The translations under genes were made by a program, and so were the position numbers. Below are positions 16,888 through 26,290 of a stretch of 64,000 nt of DNA, one piece after another. The notes under the pieces are model-generated. The model was given only the letters and a program-made list of their open reading frames with translations. It was not told the DNA's origin and did not search any database. Source of the stretch: an uncultured Bacilli bacterium. Its GTDB lineage: Bacteria; Bacillota_I; Bacilli_A; RF39; UBA660. The stretch lies in the NCBI GenBank assembly GCA_934086935.1, contig CAKOIQ010000005.1:7532-71531 (forward strand), given 5' to 3'. The stretch's first letter is position 1; each line of letters starts with the position of its first letter.

Positions 16888-18066
16888 CTATAAAATATCA
16901 TCAAATTTATTATTAAGTGGTAACTTAATTACTTCATCATTTTTAACTGCTTCATTAATTAAAGTTTCAAAATCAAAAGCTTGTTCATATTCTCTAGCTT
17001 TTTCAATTTCCGGATTAATTACTGGATGTTCTGGTACAAATATTGTGCAGCAATCTTGAAATGGTCTAATACTTACATCATAAGTACCAATTTTTTTAGC
17101 CAAATCAATTATTTCAATCTTATCATAACAACATACTGGTCTTAATACCGGCATCTTTATAACTTCATTAATAGCTGCCATACTAGTTAAAGTTTGACTA
17201 GCAACTTGCCCAACACTTTCACCATTAATAATTGCTTTACAATTATTTTTATGAGCAAGCCTTTCTGCTATTCTATACATCATTCTTCTCATAATAGTTA
17301 TCATATATTCTTTTGGACAATACTTATAAATAGCTTCCTGTATTTCTGTAAAATGAATAACATGTAACTTAACATAACCACTATAAGAAGATAATATACT
17401 AGCAAGTTCTAACACTTTATTTTTAGCATCAATACTCGTATGAGGAGGACTATCAAAATAAACTCCTTCAATTCTAATACCTCTCTTCATTGCTAAATAA
17501 CCAGCAATTGGTGAATCAATTCCCCCACTAAGCATTAACATTCCTTTACCTAATGTTCCAACTGGATAACCACCAATTCCATTAACTTTTTCAAAATATA
17601 AATAAGCTTTATTATTTCTAATCTCTACATTAATAAGAAGTTCTGGATTATTAACATCAACTTTAACCATCTTTTTATTCTTAAGAACAACTCCACCTAA
17701 AGCCCTACTAACATCCATACTCTTAACTGGATAACTCTTATCACTTCTCTTCGTAACAACCTTAAAAGTATTAAATTCCTTATCACTTAATAACTCTATT
17801 AAAACCTTACTTATATTATCTAAACTTCTATCATCTATTTCATAAGCAATATTAATTTCATGAATCCCAAAAGTATTAGTAAGCTTTTTTACTACATCAT
17901 CATACTCATCAGTTTCAATAAACATTCTTCCTACATCATAAGTAATCTTATTATCAATTCCACTTAAACTGCTTTCAATATTATTCTTTAAAGTCTTAAT
18001 AAAAAAATTAATATTATCATGTTTAGTAGTAAGTTCTCCATACTTAATAATTATAAGTTTTTTCAT
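16888..18066 (-). CDS. thiI: tRNA 4-thiouridine synthase ThiI (no rhodanese domain)
   Basis: 392 residues, the short Gram-positive form. An NFLD/THUMP region (about 1-165) is followed by the PP-loop ATPase domain with the SGGIDSP motif near 180. It ends with a PFQDCCTIFVPEHP segment whose cysteines are candidates for the persulfide role. ThiI adenylates U8 of tRNA and inserts sulfur delivered by a cysteine desulfurase. The nifS gene 1 kb upstream on the same strand supplies that partner, as in Bacillus NifZ-ThiI, with two acetyltransferase genes between. Confidence 0.93.
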   Translation of the reverse strand: MKKLIIIKYGELTTKHDNINFFIKTLKNNIESSLSGIDNKITYDVGRMFIETDEYDDVVKKLTNTFGIHEINIAYEIDDRSLDNISKVLIELLSDKEFNTFKVVTKRSDKSYPVKSMDVSRALGGVVLKNKKMVKVDVNNPELLINVEIRNNKAYLYFEKVNGIGGYPVGTLGKGMLMLSGGIDSPIAGYLAMKRGIRIEGVYFDSPPHTSIDAKNKVLELASILSSYSGYVKLHVIHFTEIQEAIYKYCPKEYMITIMRRMMYRIAERLAHKNNCKAIINGESVGQVASQTLTSMAAINEVIKMPVLRPVCCYDKIEIIDLAKKIGTYDVSIRPFQDCCTIFVPEHPVINPEIEKAREYEQAFDFETLINEAVKNDEVIKLPLNNKFDDIL

Positions 18067-18121
18067 AAAAACACCTCAAAACTTCTAGTAGTATAAACAA
18101 AAATCTTTTAATTTACAACCA

Positions 18122-18607
18122 CTATCTTTTTAAATGTAATTCATAAGGACTAAATCCATCTCTAACTACTTCAAACCCAACTTTTTTAGCCATATTAATA
18201 CTTAAAACATTTGCTTCATTTATATATACTCTTAAAAACTTAACATAAGCATATCTATCAAATAATTCATCAGCTGCTTCTTTAATCATTAATCTCCCAA
18301 TAGTATCTTTATCATTTACTTTCTTTCCTCTAAATTGAGGTAATAATGCATATTGCAAGTCAATTGAATTTAACCCACTAAACGTCGATAAAAATCCTAC
18401 AACTTCATCTTTCATTCCTACTAAAAATGAAGAATCACATATCTCATCATTATCTTTAGCATATAATAAAAATTCTCTTATATCCGCATTACCCAAATAT
18501 TTCTTAACATACTTATCATTTAACAAAGTATTAATTGCCTCAAATTCATCCTCATTATTAGGATTAAATCTAAAAAATTCAAAATTATTAGTCTTAAAAA
18601 TAGTCAT
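18122..18607 (-). CDS. GNAT-family acetyltransferase A
   Basis: 161 residues. The GNAT core shows FLVGMKDEVVGFLS (beta strands 2-3), the LLPQFRGKKVNDKDTIG acetyl-CoA loop (R/Q-x-x-G-x-G/A-like) and a C-terminal NMAKKVGFE motif. It resembles the next gene in size and order of motifs, so the two look like an old tandem duplication. Substrate unknown. The start codon ATG 18607 shares a base with the stop of the upstream paralogue (TAATG). Position between nifS and thiI may hint at a link to tRNA or cysteine metabolism, but this is only context. Confidence 0.7.
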   Translation of the reverse strand: MTIFKTNNFEFFRFNPNNEDEFEAINTLLNDKYVKKYLGNADIREFLLYAKDNDEICDSSFLVGMKDEVVGFLSTFSGLNSIDLQYALLPQFRGKKVNDKDTIGRLMIKEAADELFDRYAYVKFLRVYINEANVLSINMAKKVGFEVVRDGFSPYELHLKR

Positions 18608-19095
18608 TAAAAACGCATTGCATCCTCTCTTTTTAAATTAAATTCATTAAACTTTCCTTTACTAACTTGTTTATATCCAGCTCTTAAAGCTGCTTTAGTA
18701 CTTCTAATATTACTCTTTTCAATCATCAACTTTAAATACTTCAAAGATTTACATCTACTAAATAAACTAGTTGAAGCTTCTCTCACAATTTGACAACCAA
18801 CCGTTTCATTAGAATTATTTCTTATTCCCCTAAATTCTGGAACAACAGCATAATGTAACTCAGCCACCTTAGCATCCATAAAAACCGCCAAATAACCTAT
18901 AATATCAACATAATTACTAACCAAGAATGCACTATCCCAAAAAGAAGAATCATTTTCTAAATGAGCCTCTAAAGACGTAAAATACTCATCAACCAAAGGA
19001 TCACTAACAAGCTTTTCTAAAGCCGCAACATGTTCAGGATTATCCTTATCAAAAGATAAAAAACAAAAACTATCAGAATAAAAATCACTATTCAT
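18607..19095 (-). CDS. GNAT-family acetyltransferase B
   Basis: 162 residues from ATG 19095, chosen because GGAG lies 7 nt before it; a TTG at 19101 is the longer alternative. Same layout as its neighbour: SAFLVSNYVDIIGYLAVF, the VVPEFRGIRNNSNETVG acetyl-CoA loop and ALRAGYK near the end. It overlaps the 3' end of nifS by 8 nt, so the operon nifS-GNAT B-GNAT A-thiI is tightly coupled. Substrate unknown. Confidence 0.7.
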   Translation of the reverse strand: MNSDFYSDSFCFLSFDKDNPEHVAALEKLVSDPLVDEYFTSLEAHLENDSSFWDSAFLVSNYVDIIGYLAVFMDAKVAELHYAVVPEFRGIRNNSNETVGCQIVREASTSLFSRCKSLKYLKLMIEKSNIRSTKAALRAGYKQVSKGKFNEFNLKREDAMRF

Positions 19096-20215
19096 ACGCA
19101 AGCTCCATTAATTTATTATAAACATTATCAAAAATATTAATAAACTCATTTACCTCTTCAGTAGTAGTCATATAAGATAAACTAATTCTAATAGTAGTCA
19201 AAGCCCTTTGTTTATCACCATAAACTCCCAAAACCGCACTACTAATCTTACCACTAGAACAAGCAGTATTACTACTAACATAAACATCATGTTTTTCTAA
19301 AGCATGAATAAACGTTTCCGGTTTAATATCCATCAAACTAATATTCAAAATATTAGGAATTGAATAAGAAGTCTTATTAATTAAAATCTTTGGATATTTA
19401 CTCAAATACTCACAAATCTTATCATTATGCTTCTTAACAGAATTTTCTTTCTTATCTAAATCACTATTAGCTATTCTTAAAGCCTTAGAAAAACTAACAA
19501 TCAAAGGTAAAGCCGGAGTCCCTGGTCTTATATCTTTATTAGAACCATATAATATTGGTTTAATGCTAACATCAACCCTCTTATAAAGCATTCCAATACC
19601 CTTAGGTCCATAAATCTTATGACCAGACATACTAGCCATATCAACATCACCTAAATTAATTGGAATCTTACCAACCGCTTGAGTCATATCACTATGAAAA
19701 ACTGTATTAGAATTCTCTTTATTAATAACCTGTTTAATAGTCTTTAAAGGTTGTCTAATTCCAAGCTCACTATTAACCGCACAAACACTAACTAAAATAG
19801 TATCATTACTAATTAAATGCTTTAAATCCTCCAAATCAATCACACCATCTGAAGTATTCTTAACATAATCAATAATAAACCCAATAGATTCTAAATAATT
19901 ACAAATCCCATAAATAGATTCATGCTCTAATTTAGAAACAACAATATGACTTCCCTTCTTACCATGAGCAAGTGCATAACCAATTAAAGCTAAATTATTA
20001 GCTTCAGTACTACCTGAAGTATAAATAATCTCTTCCTCTTTAATCTTAAAAATATTACTAATTTGTTTAGTAGCACTACTAAGAAGCTCTCTAGATTTAA
20101 CCCCCAAACTATGTAAACTATTAGGATTACCAAAATAATCAATAGTAACTTTATTATAACTATCTAAAACTTCCTTTAACACAGGAGTTGTAGCCGAATA
20201 ATCTAAATATATCAT
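19088..20215 (-). CDS. Cysteine desulfurase (NifS/IscS-like, ThiI partner)
   Basis: 375 residues, slightly shorter than IscS, as in NifZ-type enzymes. It begins MIYLDYSATTPV, contains TSGSTEANNLA (PLP phosphate site), the PLP lysine in SGHKIYGPKGIG near 200, and the catalytic cysteine in SSNTACSSGK near 320. It removes sulfur from cysteine and passes it as a persulfide. Co-location with thiI indicates the tRNA 4-thiouridine pathway; no iscU or sufU is adjacent. The GGTGAT site precedes ATG 20215. Confidence 0.92.
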   Translation of the reverse strand: MIYLDYSATTPVLKEVLDSYNKVTIDYFGNPNSLHSLGVKSRELLSSATKQISNIFKIKEEEIIYTSGSTEANNLALIGYALAHGKKGSHIVVSKLEHESIYGICNYLESIGFIIDYVKNTSDGVIDLEDLKHLISNDTILVSVCAVNSELGIRQPLKTIKQVINKENSNTVFHSDMTQAVGKIPINLGDVDMASMSGHKIYGPKGIGMLYKRVDVSIKPILYGSNKDIRPGTPALPLIVSFSKALRIANSDLDKKENSVKKHNDKICEYLSKYPKILINKTSYSIPNILNISLMDIKPETFIHALEKHDVYVSSNTACSSGKISSAVLGVYGDKQRALTTIRISLSYMTTTEEVNEFINIFDNVYNKLMELAYE

Positions 20216-20253
20216 TTTAAATCACCATCATAATTATATAATAATTTAAAAAA

Positions 20254-20287
20254 TAAAAAAAGACTATCAACAAAACTTGTTGATAGT
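20254..20287 (-). terminator. Terminator after DUF285 gene 2
   Basis: ACTATCAACAAG / TTGTTGATAGT stem followed by seven T on the minus strand, adjoining the stop of the gene at 20292. Confidence 0.9.
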
Positions 20288-20291
20288 TAAA

Positions 20292-21983
20292 CTAAGATTT
20301 TACTACAAATGTAAGATAAGATGGTTTATTAGTAGCATTAAATTTATCGGCATCTGCTTGTGTACGCGCATATCCCATAGTTGCTTTACTTAATCTAAAC
20401 ATAGATGACATATTGGTTACTTTTGAGGTATCAAATGAACTTAAATCTAAACTTGTTGCTTTACTTGAATAAAACATCATTGACATATTGGTTACCTTTG
20501 AGGTATTAAATTGAGTTAATCCTTTGATTTCTGTTGCATCACTAGCACGAAACATACTTGACATATCAGTAACGTTAGATGTATCAAAACTGCTTAAATC
20601 TAAACTTGTTGCGTCACTTAAATAAAACATACTAGACATATCGGTTACTTTTGATGTATTAAATTGATTAAGTCCTTTGATTTCTGTTACGGCACTAACA
20701 CAAAACATTCTTGACATACCAGTAACGTTAGATGTATCAAAACTGCTTAAATCTAAACTTGTTGCTTTACTTACGTAAAACATTTCCTTCATATTTGTGA
20801 CATTGCTTGTATCAAATGAACTTAAAACCAATGTGGTTGCGGCACTTTCTTGAAACATAGATGACATATTGGTTACTTTTGAGGTATCAAAGTTACTTAA
20901 ATCTAATGTTGTTGCTTTACTTCCATAAAACATATCAGACATATCTGTTACATTACTTGTATCAAAACTGGTTAGATCTAAAATTGTTGCGACACTTCCA
21001 TCAAACATAGATGACATATTGGTTACCTTTGAGGTATTAAAATTACTTAAATCTAATGTTGTTGCTTTACTTCCATAGAACATTCTAGACATATCGGTTA
21101 CTTTTGATGTGTCTAAATTATTTAGATTAAGCGTTTCTAGTTTTGAGAAATATTCAAATAGATTTTTAGAATTAGGATTGGCTACTACTCCTCCATTTTG
21201 GCCAATATATACTTCATATAATCCATCATTATCTTCGTCTAAAGTGTATGCCATGACACTTCCATTTTGTTTATCGCTTACATCCCATGAGTTAATTGCA
21301 TTAGTTGGTATAGTGTTTGTGTTATTAAATACTATTGTTTCTACTTCTTCCCTAGTGATAGGCCCATTAAATGCTGAAGGTTTAGCATTTAAATGATAAC
21401 CAGTATAAGATACTGTTGCTAATGCATCATAGGCAAGTGTACTCCCTGAATCTATTTTTACATATCCAGCAAAACCTTTACCTTGTCCATTGTTTTGATT
21501 TTCACCAGTCTCTTTATAAAATATTCTTAAGTTATATGAATGGGTTGATGTTTTTGATTTAAAGATACCTGCTCCCATAATTACATCCTGTACTCCTGGT
21601 ATTGGTTGATTTGCTTTACTTATTAAAGTATCTGTTGAATTAGTTGATGTTCCACTTATTGAATATGTTAAATCACCGAAATTAAAAGTATTTTTATTAA
21701 CAACTAAATACAATCTATAATTCATTTCTAAATCAGTTGTATTATTACCGGTAACAGTAAACACTTTATTTACCCAGGCTTCTTCTCTTGGATAAATATT
21801 TTGCATTTTAATAGTACCTGAACCATTGGCATACTTTATTGTCATTTTTCCACCTTTAGCAAGAATTGTTGATGATGATTCATTGTTACTTACACTTGAG
21901 AAGAAAGCATATGATAATCCTCCACATAATAAAATCAGCAATAATATAGTTACCAATAATACTATTTTTTGTTTTTTATTCAT
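20292..21983 (-). CDS. BspA/DUF285 repeat surface protein 2 (10 repeats)
   Basis: 563 residues from ATG 21983; a TTG nine bases upstream is in frame, but the ATG is the position conserved in the paralogues. The N-terminus MNKKQKIVLLVTI and the helix ending GGLSYAFFSSV are shared with the copies at 33326, 39225 and 55664. A beta domain (about 45-190) with NIYPREEAWVNK, the conserved junction ending AYTLDEDNDGLYEVYIGQ, ten DUF285 units and the GYARTQADADKFN tail follow. The unit TEIKGL-x-x-FNTSKVT alternates with LDLSSFDTSNVT. A surface adhesin or antigen role is the family expectation. Confidence 0.85.
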   Translation of the reverse strand: MNKKQKIVLLVTILLLILLCGGLSYAFFSSVSNNESSSTILAKGGKMTIKYANGSGTIKMQNIYPREEAWVNKVFTVTGNNTTDLEMNYRLYLVVNKNTFNFGDLTYSISGTSTNSTDTLISKANQPIPGVQDVIMGAGIFKSKTSTHSYNLRIFYKETGENQNNGQGKGFAGYVKIDSGSTLAYDALATVSYTGYHLNAKPSAFNGPITREEVETIVFNNTNTIPTNAINSWDVSDKQNGSVMAYTLDEDNDGLYEVYIGQNGGVVANPNSKNLFEYFSKLETLNLNNLDTSKVTDMSRMFYGSKATTLDLSNFNTSKVTNMSSMFDGSVATILDLTSFDTSNVTDMSDMFYGSKATTLDLSNFDTSKVTNMSSMFQESAATTLVLSSFDTSNVTNMKEMFYVSKATSLDLSSFDTSNVTGMSRMFCVSAVTEIKGLNQFNTSKVTDMSSMFYLSDATSLDLSSFDTSNVTDMSSMFRASDATEIKGLTQFNTSKVTNMSMMFYSSKATSLDLSSFDTSKVTNMSSMFRLSKATMGYARTQADADKFNATNKPSYLTFVVKS

Positions 21984-22012
21984 GGTTAACAAACACTCCT
22001 ATTTTCTTTTTT

Positions 22013-22042
22013 ATTATACTATAAACATCAATCTTCAGTCAA
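22013..22042 (-). promoter_or_regulatory. Promoter of DUF285 gene 2
   Basis: TTGACT (22042-22037), 18 nt spacer, TATAAT (22018-22013) on the minus strand. Its -10 downstream bases and the AGGAGTG leader resemble the promoters at 35196, 41068 and 57150. Confidence 0.7.
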
Positions 22043-22088
22043 TTTTAGTAAATTCAAATGCTAATTCACAATAATCTAAACGTCTTAG

Positions 22089-22113
22089 TAAAAAAGAACT
22101 CTTTCAAGTTCTT
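22089..22113 (-). terminator. Terminator at the end of the Tad-like operon
   Basis: AAGAACTTGAAAGAGTTCTTTTTT on the minus strand, immediately at the stop of the TadC-like gene. Confidence 0.85.
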
Positions 22114-22906
22114 ATGTAGATGCAGTAAATAACATTAGAATTGATATTACAAGTAAAATCATAACTCCTACACCTGTAACAACAAGCATAACCATTGTTT
22201 TACTTTCCATCTTTTCTAATCTCTCTTTATATCTGGTTTCTCTAGCTTTTTGTTGAAGTGAAGAAATATTTCTAGAAAATGTTAATAATTGTTCTTGTTT
22301 TCTTTCTTGACTTCCTAAACTTAAACGATATAAAAGTCTCATCATTCTCATTGAATCCCTAACTGGATATTCTTTAGCAAATTCCATATAAGGATTAATA
22401 GTAGAATCACCAGCATTAATCTTTTCAATTAACTCTCTTAAACCATTCCTAAATATTTCAGGAGCATCTTCAATTGATTTTCCTAAAGCAACTGGAACAG
22501 TATAATGTTGAACCAATATTTCCAAATTCTTTAAATAATATGGAAGCATTAAATCAATTGTATGTAAATGTTTCTTATAATATCTTTTTAATGAATTATA
22601 ATTTAATTTATAAACAAGAAAACCAGCTATTAAAGAAAACAATACATTAAGATAAGTTAAATCTCCAATGAATAAGAATATACATATAAAGATAGTAAGC
22701 ATCCCGTTTCTTAATCTAACATTAAATAGTTTTTGAACATCAATAGAATCACCATATCTAGCTTTAGCATAAAAATCAAAGTCACTTTCTTTAATTTTCA
22801 TAAAGACATCTTGGTTATCATTAATAAACTTACTAGTACTAATTGTACCATTATATTGAAGTAATACAAATAATATAACTCCTAAAATAATAACTTCCAA
22901 TAACAT
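22112..22906 (-). CDS. TadC-like inner-membrane platform protein
   Basis: 264 residues. An N-terminal helix (about 1-17), two central helices (about 72-105) and a C-terminal helix pair (about 237-260) surround a cytoplasmic helical segment, as in the GspF/TadC fold. The motif RLLYRLSLGSQERKQEQLL is typical of the last cytoplasmic portion. In Tad systems TadB and TadC form the membrane platform that works with the CpaF ATPase. The gene is 2 nt from the TadB-like gene and ends the operon. Confidence 0.75.
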   Translation of the reverse strand: MLLEVIILGVILFVLLQYNGTISTSKFINDNQDVFMKIKESDFDFYAKARYGDSIDVQKLFNVRLRNGMLTIFICIFLFIGDLTYLNVLFSLIAGFLVYKLNYNSLKRYYKKHLHTIDLMLPYYLKNLEILVQHYTVPVALGKSIEDAPEIFRNGLRELIEKINAGDSTINPYMEFAKEYPVRDSMRMMRLLYRLSLGSQERKQEQLLTFSRNISSLQQKARETRYKERLEKMESKTMVMLVVTGVGVMILLVISILMLFTAST

Positions 22907-22908
22907 TC

Positions 22909-23802
22909 TTACTCACCTCCTGTATCTTCATTGTAATACTTTTCTCCATTAAGTAAGAAATAAGAATTAACAATAATTATTACATGAAGTAAGACTTGAA
23001 CATACCAGCGACTTAACATATTAATATAGTTTTCTCTACCTAGCAAAAACTGTGTAAGCATTACAAGTAAATAAAGAGCTATACCAAAAGTTAAAAACTT
23101 CTTATGATATACATTTCTATCCATTTTATCACGATAAACGCCTTCTACAAGCATATCGATATCTAAAAGCATATTTTCTAAAGATTCTCCAGAATCTTTA
23201 GCACCTTCTTTAGTAATTTGTAAAAACAATTGATGCATATTCTTAACCATATAATATGGATATTTACTATTAAAGAAATTAATAGATTCTTCTATCGTAC
23301 CATTTTGATAAGATAGTTCAATCATCTTTTTAACATCATCTAAAACCGGACTTTCTAATACTCCAGAATCTCTTACTCCTTCTAAAGATTTTACAAAAGA
23401 TTGTGTAGTATTAAATTCCATAATTACATTTGTTGTATATACTTGAATTTGTTCAAATATAAATTCACTATAAATTCTTTTACATCTAAGATATGCTAAA
23501 TAAGGAATAAATGCTATTGCTACAATTGCATAGAATATTGCCCAAATTAAATTATAAAAATATAAATAAGCAATACCTGCTCCAGCTACTCCAAAAACAA
23601 CTACTTGAACAATATACTCTTTAGTTGTAAATTCTTCTCCTAGTTCTTTAGATTTTTCTCTAACCATCTTAAATGTATAAGGAGCATATTTATCATATAA
23701 ACTGGATGCTTCTTTTGCAAAAAACTTATAAACATTTTCACCAGTATTTTTACGATAAGTTATAATAAATACTGCTATAATAAGTAAAAATATTAATTCC
23801 AT
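22909..23802 (-). CDS. TadB-like inner-membrane platform protein
   Basis: 297 residues. A short N-terminal helix, a helix pair near 65-100 and another near 235-285 frame a cytoplasmic helical domain that includes LFLQITKEGAKDSGESLENML, a typical T2SF-domain segment. It pairs with the TadC-like protein downstream. The start ATG 23802 follows a purine-rich ribosome site and lies 25 nt from the end of cpaF. Confidence 0.75.
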   Translation of the reverse strand: MELIFLLIIAVFIITYRKNTGENVYKFFAKEASSLYDKYAPYTFKMVREKSKELGEEFTTKEYIVQVVVFGVAGAGIAYLYFYNLIWAIFYAIVAIAFIPYLAYLRCKRIYSEFIFEQIQVYTTNVIMEFNTTQSFVKSLEGVRDSGVLESPVLDDVKKMIELSYQNGTIEESINFFNSKYPYYMVKNMHQLFLQITKEGAKDSGESLENMLLDIDMLVEGVYRDKMDRNVYHKKFLTFGIALYLLVMLTQFLLGRENYINMLSRWYVQVLLHVIIIVNSYFLLNGEKYYNEDTGGE

Positions 23803-23827
23803 ATACGCTCCTTTCTTAAAATATAAA

Positions 23828-24940
23828 CTATGCTGATTGAGGTATTTCTACTTTATCATCAGCTTTATTACCATTATTAACACTACCAAGTCTAAAAGTA
23901 TCTCTAGGAAGAATAACACCTTGTAATTCTAAATAATCTAATAAATACTTAGTAGGATTCTTAATAGAAAAAGTACCATCTACACTTTTTCTATATATAA
24001 CATTACTACATGGTTTATTATCTTCATCAACATAAAATTCACATACTTCCATAATTTCACGTTGAAATCTTCCTAATGCTTTACTCATATATCCTTTAAC
24101 ACAAACAGCCAATTGTACATATCTATGTATTGTTGCTAAAAACTGTGTTACATCTTGATTACTTTCTAAAAGTGAATACATACGCATTGGCACACTTTCT
24201 GCTCTATCTGCATGAATAGTTGATAAAATATTATGTCCTGATGAAATTGAGTTTCTTACTGCCATAACTGCTTCAGCACTACGTACCTCAGAAAGTAAAA
24301 TCCATTTAGGGTTTTGTCTCATACATGTAACAAGTACATCAGTATAAGAAGCGATATTATTAGTCTTTATTGCTACAATATCTCTATGAGGAAATATTCT
24401 ATCTAAATGAAGTTCTAAAGTATCTTCAATCGTAATAATTTTTTCATTTTCTTTAGTATGACTAGCTAAATATTTAACAAGCTCAGTTTTACCAGAACCA
24501 GTTTCTCCAGCTACAATAATATTGCAGTGACCTTCAACACACTTCATTAAAAAGTCATGTATTTGTAATGTACAATATTTTTCATTTAATAATTTTTCTT
24601 TATTTAATCTTATCTTAGCTGGTGTTTTACGAATAACACAAGCAATCCCATTAGTTGCAATTGAATCATGAATAAAGTTTAAACGTAGTTCCGCACTTTC
24701 AGCATCCAAAAATGGATGTGCCATATTAAAAGTCTTACCCATAACATTAGAACATTGAAATGCTAACTTTTCCATTAAAGCATTATTAATATCTGGTCTT
24801 TCAACTCTATAAATACCTTTATCTAAAGTCTTAAGATGAACCTGACCACCATTATCATAAGAAATATCGGTGATATTATCATCGGTTAAAAATTCATTTA
24901 ATGGACCAAAATCTAATTGTGAAAATAAACTATCATTCAT
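23828..24940 (-). CDS. CpaF/TadA-type secretion ATPase
   Basis: 370 residues, somewhat shorter than CpaF of classical Tad loci. Walker A is VAGETGSGKTELV near 145; the Asp box TIEDTLEL, a Walker B-like WILLSEVRS near 217 and the HADRAESVPMRM His box follow. The N-terminal domain (about 10-110) is the CpaF type, with DNITDISYDNGGQV. It powers assembly or export of a Tad-like structure. It lies between cpaB and tadB, the standard Tad order. Confidence 0.88.
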   Translation of the reverse strand: MNDSLFSQLDFGPLNEFLTDDNITDISYDNGGQVHLKTLDKGIYRVERPDINNALMEKLAFQCSNVMGKTFNMAHPFLDAESAELRLNFIHDSIATNGIACVIRKTPAKIRLNKEKLLNEKYCTLQIHDFLMKCVEGHCNIIVAGETGSGKTELVKYLASHTKENEKIITIEDTLELHLDRIFPHRDIVAIKTNNIASYTDVLVTCMRQNPKWILLSEVRSAEAVMAVRNSISSGHNILSTIHADRAESVPMRMYSLLESNQDVTQFLATIHRYVQLAVCVKGYMSKALGRFQREIMEVCEFYVDEDNKPCSNVIYRKSVDGTFSIKNPTKYLLDYLELQGVILPRDTFRLGSVNNGNKADDKVEIPQSA

Positions 24941-24967
24941 AACATCACCCTTTTTATTTCTTATCTA

Positions 24968-25750
24968 TTAATTAAAACTTAAATCTGACTTAGAATTAAT
25001 TAAATCTTGAATTTGTTGACTTGCAACTAAAGTAGTACCTTGTTGTTCAGTATATTCTTTATTTCTAGGAACTGGAAATATTTGAATATTATTAGATTGA
25101 ATCTTATCAGCTCTAGTTAATAATTTAAACATTTCATCTGGTACTGCAAATATTAATTCAGCAGGTACTTTTGATGATGATGCACTTGAGAAAACAGATT
25201 TTCCTTCAGAATCTCTAACATCTTTAACTTTAATACTTTCAATCATCTTAGCAACAATAATCTTATTATTATCACTAACTGCACTTACAAATAAATCAAT
25301 ATAATCTCCTGGCATAATTGAATTACCATAAGTTGAATGCATATCAACTGCTAAACTATAAATTGTATACCCTTTTTCTGTATCTACTGTAATGTAATTT
25401 GGCATTTGTTCAGCAGCCATTAATTGACTACTATAAAATAAACTACCTTCAGGTACAGTTGTATCATATTTAACATACTTTCCTATTACTTGATTTGAAG
25501 AAGTTATTAAATTAGGAGTTTGATCAACCATACTCTTACTAACTTGAATAGTTGAAACTAAATCAGAAGTAATTAAAGTATTACTTACTAATTCTTTCTT
25601 TGCTACCGGTACAGTTTGTGGTTTAACAGCCTGATTAACTCTCCAGTTATAACCAACATATAAAACAATAATACCAACAATAACACCTAAAATAGTTACT
25701 GTATTTTTATTTCCTAAAAATCTTTTAATTGAGATAGATATATTACCCAT
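24968..25750 (-). CDS. CpaB-like SAF-domain protein
   Basis: 260 residues with one N-terminal membrane helix (about 18-34) followed by a SAF domain (about 48-110; PVAKKELVSNTLITSDLV), then a beta-rich region with MPGDYIDLFV. CpaB (RcpC) proteins sit on the outer face and assist Tad pilus assembly. The start lies 27 nt upstream of the cpaF stop side of the operon and behind a GGAGG-type site. Confidence 0.8.
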   Translation of the reverse strand: MGNISISIKRFLGNKNTVTILGVIVGIIVLYVGYNWRVNQAVKPQTVPVAKKELVSNTLITSDLVSTIQVSKSMVDQTPNLITSSNQVIGKYVKYDTTVPEGSLFYSSQLMAAEQMPNYITVDTEKGYTIYSLAVDMHSTYGNSIMPGDYIDLFVSAVSDNNKIIVAKMIESIKVKDVRDSEGKSVFSSASSSKVPAELIFAVPDEMFKLLTRADKIQSNNIQIFPVPRNKEYTEQQGTTLVASQQIQDLINSKSDLSFN

Positions 25751-25831
25751 TCTTATTCCTCCTATTATATAAATTATTATACCACATCATAAAAAACATT
25801 TTCAATATCCTTATTATAAAAAATCATTAAA

Positions 25832-25858
25832 AAAAGGTTAATAATAATTAACCCTTTT
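25832..25858 (-). terminator. Terminator between the surface-protein genes and cpaB
   Basis: AAGGGTTAATTATTATTAACC followed by six T on the minus strand. It splits the locus into an upstream surface-protein unit and a downstream cpaB-cpaF-tadB-tadC unit. Confidence 0.85.
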
Positions 25859-26276
25859 AAGATTTCTTAGCATCATTAGGAACTTCTAAAATTGCTGAAA
25901 TTTTATTTACAACATCTACAGCTTCTGTATCACCCATAACTGTATAACTATCAGTTCTTGTTGTTACTTTCAAACTAACTTTAGGTGGAGCTTCATAAAT
26001 ATCATAAAATTGTAATTTATAAGTTTTATTAATATTAACTGTTTCCGAAAACCTTCTTGTAAAATCTTCTACAAATTTTTCTTTAATAATTCTAAGTTCA
26101 CCATATTTTCTATAATGTGACCAATCTACACTATCTTTTAAAGCTGCTTCAGTAGCCTCTTTAATTAAATGGTAATCTTGTTCACTAGTTGTAGTATAGT
26201 TTTGAAGTAACATCATAACAACCATTACAAGTAAACCTAAAACTATTAACCAGTATCCCCATAAACTTTCTTTCAT
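25857..26276 (-). CDS. Small membrane-anchored protein in the Tad-like locus
   Basis: 139 residues. One membrane helix (about 7-25, YWLIVLGLLVMVVMMLLQ) is followed by a helical then beta-rich domain on the outer side, ending in a short charged tail. The shape, a single N-terminal helix in a Tad locus, is that of a TadE-like minor pseudopilin, but the classical Glu-containing TadE motif is not clear. It follows the 1047-residue surface protein by 14 nt and is followed by a terminator. Confidence 0.55.
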   Translation of the reverse strand: MKESLWGYWLIVLGLLVMVVMMLLQNYTTTSEQDYHLIKEATEAALKDSVDWSHYRKYGELRIIKEKFVEDFTRRFSETVNINKTYKLQFYDIYEAPPKVSLKVTTRTDSYTVMGDTEAVDVVNKISAILEVPNDAKKS

Positions 26277-26290
26277 CTCTTAATCACCTC

